From positions 1 through 5,450 of the forward strand of contig CABUMU010000121.1 in the NCBI GenBank assembly GCA_902492855.1: a stretch of DNA of 5,450 nucleotides. The letters are read 5' to 3'. The position numbers and the translations under genes were made by a program. Shown piece after piece: positions 1 to 4,657 of the stretch. Source of the stretch: an uncultured Collinsella sp. Its GTDB lineage: Bacteria > Actinomycetota > Coriobacteriia > Coriobacteriales > Coriobacteriaceae. The notes beneath the pieces were generated by a model. It saw nothing but the letters and a program-made list of their open reading frames with translations. It had not been told where the DNA came from and made no database searches. Every line of letters begins with the position of its first letter. The first letter of the stretch is position 1.

Positions 1-22
1 GTCGAATGGGCGGCGGAGGGTC

Positions 23-808
23 TTATGCGGCGGAGGAGGCGTCGTCCTCGTCTAGGGCGGCGAAGAGCTTCTTGCCGTCGAGCAGGCGCGTGCTGACGTT
101 TCTCATACGGGCGATCTCGACGGTGCGCAGCGTATCGTCGGTGCCTCGGGCGTCGTAGACCGTTCCCAGCAGATACGAGATGCCATCGCGCTGCCTGATG
201 GCAAAGGGACGGAGTGTCATCCGTGCTGCTTCGGTTTCGCCGCGTGTCGTGACGCTCGAAATATCAAAACTCACCGTGGTTCCGTGGTCGATGGCCTGCT
301 CGACGAGCTCGCACGTGTCGATGCGCTTGATGGGCGTGCGTGTTGCCTTGGTAGCCTTGCTGCCTGCGCTTGGAGCGGGTTCGGGTGTATCGAGGTAGCC
401 GCGAACGTCGGCGCTCGCCATGGCAACTAAGTGCTGCGCCATGCTCTTGCGGATAGCGATAGGCGTGGAGCGGTTGCGCATGACCATACCGTGGAGCCGG
501 ATGATCTCTTCATCGGTGAGCGGGCGGGTAAGAAGCTTGTAGCCCACGCCGCGTTTGTACTCAATTTCGTATCCGGCATGGCGAAGCGCGGAGATGGCGG
601 TGTAGATGCTGCGCCGCGCCGCCGAGATGGGCATGCGGGCGGGGTTGTCGGGATGGGCGAGGAGTCGGATCAACTCATCGGAAAGCATGGCCTTGTCCTC
701 GCCGGTGTTCTCGCTTAATAGTTGCAGGATGCGAACGGCGCGATAGGCTGCCATCGACGCGGCGCCTCTAGTCGTGGTGTCGTAGGTTTCAACAGCGGTT
801 TCGGTCAT
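23..808 (-). CDS. HTH/WYL-domain transcriptional regulator (YafY-like)
   Basis: Probable DNA-binding regulator of 261 residues from the chosen ATG. Residues about 20-95 look like a winged HTH of the kind found before WYL domains: an AYRAVRILQLL helix, then ARRSIYTAISALRHAGYEI as recognition helix, and a GVGYKLL wing. The segment LTDEEIIRL follows. After a low-complexity Ala/Thr/Pro/Ser/Lys linker (about 141-160), residues about 165-243 resemble a WYL ligand-binding domain: LRPFAIRQRDGISYLLG, then LRTVEIARM matching the usual rt-fxldRI strand. The signature Trp is replaced, giving Ser-Tyr-Leu (211-213). WYL domains are known to sense nucleic acid or small ligands; the ligand here is unknown. 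Start: a GTG nine bases upstream is in frame, but GGAAAGGA (819-826) lies only about one base from it and ten bases from ATG 808, so ATG is preferred. No terminator lies within the 22 bases downstream. The gene stands alone behind the asnS terminator. Confidence 0.8.
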   Translation of the reverse strand: MTETAVETYDTTTRGAASMAAYRAVRILQLLSENTGEDKAMLSDELIRLLAHPDNPARMPISAARRSIYTAISALRHAGYEIEYKRGVGYKLLTRPLTDEEIIRLHGMVMRNRSTPIAIRKSMAQHLVAMASADVRGYLDTPEPAPSAGSKATKATRTPIKRIDTCELVEQAIDHGTTVSFDISSVTTRGETEAARMTLRPFAIRQRDGISYLLGTVYDARGTDDTLRTVEIARMRNVSTRLLDGKKLFAALDEDDASSAA

Positions 809-812
809 GGTG

Positions 813-863
813 CCCACGTCCTTTCCGTTTTGGGTGGCGACGGCATGGAGCCTAGGACGTGGG
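813..863 (-). promoter_or_regulatory. Leader inverted repeat overlapping the WYL-gene Shine-Dalgarno
   Basis: Perfect 9-bp inverted repeat: CCCACGTCC at 813-821 and GGACGTGGG at 855-863. In the minus-strand transcript the arm nearer the gene includes the GGA end of the GGAAAGGA ribosome binding site (819-826), and sits just before the start codon at 808. A hairpin with a 33-nt loop could therefore mask translation initiation. The same dyad could instead be a DNA operator for autoregulation. The pairing is visible; the function is inferred. Confidence 0.4.
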
Positions 864-925
864 ACTTTCCCAGGGACGCAGGGCGCTCTGGGCGGTCGGT
901 AGCCGTCGGCAAACGGCGGGTCGAG

Positions 926-988
926 TTTTCAACAGCCCCGCTCAACTGACCAAAAACTTGCCAAAAGCTTGACGGATACTGTTGAAAA
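926..988. repeat. Inverted TTTTCAACAG pair enclosing an 11-bp tandem repeat
   Basis: TTTTCAACAG at 926-935 and its exact reverse complement CTGTTGAAAA at 979-988 bracket 43 bases. Inside are two adjacent 11-mers, CCAAAAACTTG (950-960) and CCAAAAGCTTG (961-971), differing at one base. The right outer arm overlaps the T-tract of the asnS terminator. An 11-bp tandem repeat is the geometry expected for a dimeric OmpR/PhoB-type regulator, and the outer arms loosely resemble DnaA boxes (7 of 9 to TTATCCACA); neither is demonstrated. It lies upstream of the WYL gene, where I could find no convincing -35/-10 pair. The rest of 864-984 holds nothing else I recognise. Confidence 0.45.
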
Positions 989-1020
989 AAGCGTCTCTCG
1001 ACCGATGCCGAGAGACGCTT
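985..1020 (-). terminator. Rho-independent terminator of asnS
   Basis: Perfect 12-bp stem, AAGCGTCTCTCG (989-1000) with CGAGAGACGCTT (1009-1020), and an 8-base loop. On the minus strand it is followed by six T residues (complement of 985-990). It begins 46 bases past the asnS stop codon, and separates asnS from the WYL gene. Confidence 0.92.
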
Positions 1021-1066
1021 GTGCGATGAGCGTTAGCGTGTGGCGACGCGAGCTAGCGTCCGACGA

Positions 1067-2470
1067 TTAGAAGTCGGCGTTGCCCACGGTGCGCGGGTGC
1101 GGCAGGACGTCGCGGATGTTGCCCACGCCGGTGAGGTACATCACCAAGCGCTCGAAGCCCAGACCGTAGCCAGCGTGCTTGCAGGAACCGTAGCGGCGCA
1201 GGTCCAGATAGTACTTGTACTGCTCGGGTGCCATGCCCAGGTCCTTAATGCGACCCTCGAGCAGGTCCAGGCGCTCCTCGCGCTGGGAGCCACCGATGAT
1301 CTCGCCGATGCCTGGCACCAGGCAGTCGGCGGCGGCGACGGTCTTGCCGTCGTCGTTCATACGCATGTAGAAGGCCTTGATCTCTGCCGGGTAGTCGGTT
1401 ACGAAGGTCGGGCGCTTAAAGTGCTCCTCGGTCAGGAAGCGCTCGTGCTCGGTCTGCAGGTCGATGCCCCAGCTGACGGGGTAATCAAACTTGTGGCCAG
1501 CAGCGACTGCCTGCTCCAAGATCTCGACGGCCTCGGTGTAGGTAACGCGGGCAAAGTCAGAGTTTGCCACGTGGTCCAGGCGCTCGATCAGGCCCTTGTC
1601 CACAAACTTGTTGAGCATGTTGAGCTCGTCGGGGCAGGTGGCCATAACGTCCTTAAGGACGTACTTGAGCATGGCCTCGGCGTTGTCCATGTAGTCGTTG
1701 AGGTCGGCGAAGGCCATTTCGGGCTCGATCATCCAAAACTCGGCGGCGTGGCGCGTGGTGTTGGAGTTTTCGGCACGGAAGGTGGGGCCAAAGGTGTACA
1801 CGTCGCCAAAGGCCATGGCAAAGTTCTCGGCATTGAGCTGGCCGGACACGGTGAGGCTTGCATGCTTGCCAAAGAAGTCCTGGCTCCAGTCGACCTCGCC
1901 GGACTCGGTGAGGGGCGGATTTTTGGGGTCGAGCGTGGTCACGCGGAACATCTCGCCGGCGCCCTCGCAGTCACTCGTGGTGATGATGGGGGTGTTGACG
2001 TAGACAAATCCTTGCTCCTGGAAGAAGCGGTGGATGGCGGCAGCCGCGACAGAGCGGATGCGGAACACGGCGCGGAACAGGTTGGTGCGCGGGCGAAGGT
2101 GCTGCTGGGTGCGCAGGAACTCGACGGTTGCGCGCTTCTTCTGCAGCGGGTAATCAGGGGCGCTGACGCCCTCGACCTCGATGGAGGTGGCAGAAAGCTC
2201 GAAAGGCTGGGGCGCATCGGGGGTCAGCTTGACGGTGCCGGTGCAAATGAGTGCGGCCGAGACGTTTTGGTGGGCGATCTCGTCGTAGTTGTCGAGTGCC
2301 TCGCGGTTCATGACGACCTGCAGGTCGCGGAAGCAGCTGCCGTCGTTGAGCGTAACAAAGCCAAAGTTCTTCATGTCGCGGACGGACTTGACCCAGCCGG
2401 CGACGGTGACGGTCTGGCCGCCGAGCGACTCGGCATCGGCATAGAGCTGCGCGATTTTGGTGCGGTTCAC
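1067..2470 (-). CDS. asnS: Asparaginyl-tRNA synthetase (AsnRS)
   Basis: Class IIb aminoacyl-tRNA synthetase charging tRNA-Asn with asparagine in the cytoplasm, using ATP. From the GTG start the protein has 467 residues, close to the 466 of E. coli AsnRS. The N-terminal OB-fold anticodon-binding domain is visible at about 21-100 (VTVAGWVKSVRD, then FGFVTLNDGSC). The AsnRS-specific segment CEGAGEMFRVTTL lies at 168-180. Motif 2 spans about 231-252 (FRAENSNTTRHAAEFWMIEP). Motif 3 is GLGFERL (436-442), and the end is DVLPHPRTVGNADF. Start choice: three in-frame ATGs upstream (2536, 2506, 2482) have no ribosome binding site, whereas GTG 2470 follows GGGAGGA (2474-2480) by three bases and gives the family length. 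The short leader shows no T-box. It appears monocistronic, with its own promoter and a strong terminator. Confidence 0.97.
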   Translation of the reverse strand: MNRTKIAQLYADAESLGGQTVTVAGWVKSVRDMKNFGFVTLNDGSCFRDLQVVMNREALDNYDEIAHQNVSAALICTGTVKLTPDAPQPFELSATSIEVEGVSAPDYPLQKKRATVEFLRTQQHLRPRTNLFRAVFRIRSVAAAAIHRFFQEQGFVYVNTPIITTSDCEGAGEMFRVTTLDPKNPPLTESGEVDWSQDFFGKHASLTVSGQLNAENFAMAFGDVYTFGPTFRAENSNTTRHAAEFWMIEPEMAFADLNDYMDNAEAMLKYVLKDVMATCPDELNMLNKFVDKGLIERLDHVANSDFARVTYTEAVEILEQAVAAGHKFDYPVSWGIDLQTEHERFLTEEHFKRPTFVTDYPAEIKAFYMRMNDDGKTVAAADCLVPGIGEIIGGSQREERLDLLEGRIKDLGMAPEQYKYYLDLRRYGSCKHAGYGLGFERLVMYLTGVGNIRDVLPHPRTVGNADF

Positions 2471-2516
2471 GTATCCTCCCATAACGGTTGAATGATAGTT
2501 ATCCATACAGTTCGAT

Positions 2517-2525
2517 ATTCTAGCA
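2517..2525 (-). promoter_or_regulatory. Extended -10 promoter of asnS
   Basis: On the minus strand TGC-TAGAAT forms an extended -10 element (TAGAAT at 2517-2522, TG motif at 2523-2525). The expected -35 position has no good TTGACA match, which is usual for extended -10 promoters. Transcription would begin near 2510, giving a leader of about 40 nt. It lies downstream of the crr terminator, as an independent unit requires. Confidence 0.5.
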
Positions 2526-2580
2526 GCTCGGCTCATTTGGGCTATACAGATAAGGCATTGGTGGGATGGTTTTTCAAACG

Positions 2581-2614
2581 AAAAGCGCCCGCGGCCAAAT
2601 GGTCGCGGGCGCTT
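2581..2614 (-). terminator. Rho-independent terminator of crr
   Basis: Perfect 11-bp GC-rich stem, AAGCGCCCGCG (2583-2593) with CGCGGGCGCTT (2604-2614). Two further inner pairs (2595-2596 with 2601-2602) can form past one mismatch. On the minus strand it runs into TTTT then C and GTTTG, so the U-tract is short. It starts 37 bases beyond the crr stop codon. Confidence 0.85.
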
Positions 2615-2651
2615 GACGAGGTGCCTTTTGGCTGTGTGGCGCGGGGCCAGG

Positions 2652-3215
2652 CTACTTGGTCTTGGCTACCAGCAGCGGGTCGCCCAGCTTGACGAGCGGG
2701 TTGCCGCCGATAAGCGTTCCGGACTCGCCGACATGGTCGATGCTCTTAAGGCGATCGAGCTCGGAGACGATGACGGTCACGATGTCCTCGTGACCAGCGG
2801 CCTTAATGGCCTCGCGGTCGAAGCTGATAAGCGGCTGGCCTGCCTTGACCACATCGCCCATCTCGACAAAGCGGGCAAAACCCTTGCCGTTCATTTCCAC
2901 GGTGCCCAGGCCGACATGGATAAACACGCGCAGGCCGTCCTCGGTGATCATGCCAATGGAGTGGTTGGTGACGGTGGTGGCACCGATGCGGCCGTTGGCG
3001 GGCGCATAGATGGTGCCGGTAATGGGCTCGATGCCATAGCCCTGGCCAAGCATGCCCGAGGCGATCGTCTCGTCGGGAACCTCGTCCAGGTTGACGAGCA
3101 CGCCGTTGACGGGGGCATAGATGACGCCTTCGCGGGTGGCGAAGCTTGCTGCGGGCGGAACGGACACCTCGCCGGTCGAGGTGAAGGTGGACTTAAGCGA
3201 ATCGAGCAGACCCAT
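2652..3215 (-). CDS. crr: PTS glucose-type IIA component (soluble, Crr-like)
   Basis: Cytoplasmic phosphocarrier of the glucose-family phosphotransferase system, passing phosphate from HPr to a sugar-specific IIB. The protein has 187 residues against 169 in E. coli IIAGlc. The PTS_EIIA_1 fold covers about 30-185. Two active-site histidines are visible: H85 (TNHSIGMI) and H100 (VFIHVGLGTV), with the same 15-residue spacing as E. coli H75/H90. Also visible are VNLDEVPDETIASGMLGQG and NGKGF. The N-terminus MGLLDSLKST closely matches the membrane-associating N-terminal helix MGLFDKLKSL of E. coli, which supports this start and a free-standing protein rather than a IICBA fragment. GGAGG at 3221-3225 lies five bases before ATG 3215. 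Odd point: the Asp four residues after the phosphorylated His (E. coli D94) is Gly104. No ptsH, ptsI or sugar permease is in the window, so the transporter served is unknown. Confidence 0.93.
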   Translation of the reverse strand: MGLLDSLKSTFTSTGEVSVPPAASFATREGVIYAPVNGVLVNLDEVPDETIASGMLGQGYGIEPITGTIYAPANGRIGATTVTNHSIGMITEDGLRVFIHVGLGTVEMNGKGFARFVEMGDVVKAGQPLISFDREAIKAAGHEDIVTVIVSELDRLKSIDHVGESGTLIGGNPLVKLGDPLLVAKTK

Positions 3216-3262
3216 AGTTGCCTCCAACTTAAATAGGCGCATATCGCGCGTTTGGTTTGCCG

Positions 3263-3285
3263 GAAACGTTTCGCATGTGTTTCGC
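3263..3285. promoter_or_regulatory. Putative LacI/CcpA-family operator in the crr leader
   Basis: GAAACGTTTC at 3263-3272 is a perfect 10-bp palindrome with the central CG typical of LacI-family and cre-like operators. Its right half GTTTCGC (3268-3274) recurs exactly at 3279-3285, 11 bases further on. The site lies between the proposed crr -10 box and the crr start codon, so a bound repressor would block elongation. It does not fully fit the cre consensus, because the outer right CA is out of register. The regulator is unknown. Confidence 0.45.
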
Positions 3286-3303
3286 GGCTTGGTCAACGCC
3301 CCT

Positions 3304-3332
3304 ATTTTACGCTGCTCAACGATACCTCTGAA
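3304..3332 (-). promoter_or_regulatory. Candidate crr promoter
   Basis: On the minus strand TTCAGA (3327-3332, 4 of 6 to the -35 consensus) is separated by 17 bases from TAAAAT (3304-3309, 5 of 6 to the -10 consensus). Transcription would start near 3297, leaving a leader of about 80 nt that contains the GAAACGTTTC palindrome. Confidence 0.45.
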
Positions 3333-3395
3333 CTGGGATTATGTGATATATCAGTTGAAGGGAAACTTATTGTCGGAGTGTTTCTGCGCCACGGG

Positions 3396-3416
3396 TTCAA
3401 GTGGGGTACGCTTGAA
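3396..3416. promoter_or_regulatory. Dyad TTCAAG-N9-CTTGAA at the hydrolase promoter
   Basis: Inverted repeat with arms TTCAAG (3396-3401) and CTTGAA (3411-3416). The right arm overlaps the proposed -35 hexamer of the hydrolase promoter, so a bound protein would be expected to repress, or to activate from an upstream face. Six-base arms can arise by chance, so this is only a candidate operator. Confidence 0.3.
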
Positions 3417-3439
3417 GGCGAAAAACAAGGGCGCATAAT
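3412..3439 (+). promoter_or_regulatory. Candidate promoter of the alpha/beta hydrolase
   Basis: TTGAAG (3412-3417) and CATAAT (3434-3439) are separated by 16 bases. The predicted start near 3446 would leave a leader of only about 13 nt, beginning roughly at the AAGGGAG ribosome binding site (3447-3453). Confidence 0.45.
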
Positions 3440-3458
3440 TTGCGCGAAGGGAGCACAT

Positions 3459-4358
3459 ATGATTGTCGAGAACCATGCGCTGTGGGGCGAGGAGCCGACC
3501 GAGGAATATCCGGCGACGTTTACGTATTTGGGTGCCGAGCCGCTGCCCGACAAGCCCAATGGCCGCCGCCCCGCGGTGATCATCTGCGGCGGAGGCGGGT
3601 TTACGCATATCGCTCCGCACGAGCAGGACCCGGTGGCGTTTGCGTTTTTGGATCACGGTTACCAGACCTTTGTGCTCAACTATGTCACGAGTTCTACGGG
3701 TGACGTGAGCTTTCCGCACCCCCAGGCAGATCTTGCCAAGATGGTCGCCACGGTGCGCGCCAACGCCGACGAGTGGCATGTCGATCCTAAGCGTGTGTGC
3801 GTCGTGGGATTCTCGGCGGGCGGTATGATCTGTGCCTCGCTGGCAACGCAGTGGAAGACCGGCCCCTTCGCGGGCCTGGCGGGGGCGCGTCCGGACGACA
3901 TTCGTCCCGATGCCGTGGTGCTGGGCTATCCATTGCTCGACTTTGCCTATGTGCGCGACATGCAGACGCGCGATCCGCGCATTGACTTGCGCGTGCCCAA
4001 GACGGGCGGCAAGACGGGGCGCGATTTGCTCAACGACTACCTGTCGATGGTGACGGGCGGCGAGGCAACTGACGAGCATTTGGCCGATATCTGCCCCACC
4101 ACACATGTTTCGCGTCAGATACCGCCGACCTTTGTGTGGGGCGTGTCCGACGACAAAACGGCGCCGATCGCGCAGGTCTATCCGTTTGCCCAACGCATGG
4201 CAGAGGAGGGCGTCCCTTGCGAGATGCACGTCTTTGACCAGGGCGGTCACGGCCTTTCACTCGGCAACGCCAACACCGCGGTCGACAACGAGGACAAGCA
4301 GGTGGCGGTCCGCCCTTGGATTCGCCTAGCCTTCCGCTTCCTCGAGCGCCATCTGTAA
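3459..4358 (+). CDS. Alpha/beta hydrolase, acetyl-esterase/xylan-esterase-like
   Basis: Serine hydrolase of 299 residues, probably cleaving ester bonds such as acetyl or other acyl groups on sugars; the substrate cannot be read from sequence. The nucleophile elbow is G117-F-S119-A-G121. An oxyanion-hole loop ICGGGGF lies at 41-48, followed by HEQDPVAFAFLDHGYQTFVL, a typical Aes/BD-FAE-like arrangement. The catalytic acid is probably D231 or D232 (WGVSDDKTAP), and the catalytic base is H264 (DQGGHGLSLG). All members of the triad are present in the usual order. No signal peptide or membrane segment is seen, so it should act in the cytoplasm, for example on imported deacetylatable oligosaccharides. 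ATG 3459 is preceded by AAGGGAG with a five-base spacer; the upstream in-frame extension to 3252 has no equivalent signal. It is divergent from crr and convergent with the GntR gene. A peptidase or lipase-like role cannot be excluded. Confidence 0.85.
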   Translation: MIVENHALWGEEPTEEYPATFTYLGAEPLPDKPNGRRPAVIICGGGGFTHIAPHEQDPVAFAFLDHGYQTFVLNYVTSSTGDVSFPHPQADLAKMVATVRANADEWHVDPKRVCVVGFSAGGMICASLATQWKTGPFAGLAGARPDDIRPDAVVLGYPLLDFAYVRDMQTRDPRIDLRVPKTGGKTGRDLLNDYLSMVTGGEATDEHLADICPTTHVSRQIPPTFVWGVSDDKTAPIAQVYPFAQRMAEEGVPCEMHVFDQGGHGLSLGNANTAVDNEDKQVAVRPWIRLAFRFLERHL

Positions 4359-4387
4359 GAGGACGGGCATCCCAGCCCTTCAATAAC

Positions 4388-4468
4388 TTGCGGTGAAATA
4401 GCTCCGATCTGGGGCATCAACCAGCCCATCCAGGAACTATTCCACCGCAACTTCGTTTTTGATGCCCC
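4388..4468. repeat. Two interleaved inverted repeats
   Basis: Arm pair A is TTGCGGTGAAATAGCTCC (4388-4405) against GGAACTATTCCACCGCAA (4433-4450), 16 of 18 paired. Arm pair B is GGGGCATCAA (4411-4420) against TTGATGCCCC (4459-4468), perfect over 10 bp. B's left arm lies in the loop of A and its right arm outside it, so the two stems interlock like an H-type pseudoknot or compete as alternatives. No U-tract follows, so this is not a standard terminator. The whole block could be one intergenic repeat element. Confidence 0.7.
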
Positions 4469-4472
4469 GTCT

Positions 4473-4657
4473 GGAAACTGCATCCCAGTTCCCCCTTCAA
4501 GGTGGGACACGGTTTCCCATAGGGCCTCGATTTGGAAACCACATCCCGTTTCGAGCTCAAATTCTGGGTCGCAGTTTCCTCGAGGGGCCCCGTTGGGAAA
4601 CTGCGACCCGTTTCGAGCGGGAATAACGGGACACGCTTTCCGCAAGGGTATCGTTTC
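4473..4657. repeat. BIME-like array: three 62-bp units, alternating 14-nt palindromic motif
   Basis: Three tandem units start at 4473, 4534 and 4596 (61, 62 and 62 bp). Each has a forward arm resembling GGAAACTGCATCCC (4473-4486, 4534-4547, 4596-4609) and a reverse arm resembling GGGACACGGTTTCC (4504-4517, 4566-4579, 4628-4641), then a 16-base linker with a conserved AGGG and TCG core. Successive motif starts are 31, 30, 32, 30 and 32 bases apart, in strictly alternating orientation. Units 2 and 3 also share CCCGTTTCGAGC (4545-4556, 4607-4618). The unit length is not a multiple of three, so this is not a coding repeat. It resembles REP/BIME elements in the gap between convergent genes. No nearby RAYT transposase is seen. 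Confidence 0.8.

Noticed and set aside
1040..2491. Long plus-strand open frame of 483 codons opposite asnS
   Set aside because: It is the antisense shadow of asnS, a result of high-GC codon use. Its translation is Val/Gly/Ala/Leu-rich with no recognisable domain, whereas the minus strand encodes a full AsnRS.
2471..2536. AsnRS start at the upstream ATGs (2536, 2506 or 2482)
   Set aside because: No ribosome binding site precedes them, and the extra residues exceed the family length; GTG 2470 has GGGAGGA upstream and gives 467 residues.
3351..4250. Long minus-strand open frame of 299 codons opposite the hydrolase
   Set aside because: Antisense to a gene with a complete catalytic triad. The product is Arg/His-rich with no motif, and it would run into the crr promoter region.
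4361..4380. Weak GGGC/GCCC hairpin as terminator of the hydrolase gene
   Set aside because: Only a 4-bp stem, followed by TTCAATAA without a T-tract; not supportable as an intrinsic terminator.
4473..4657. CRISPR array
   Set aside because: The repeated elements alternate in orientation and the intervening segments are related to each other, rather than being unique spacers between identical direct repeats; no cas gene is nearby.
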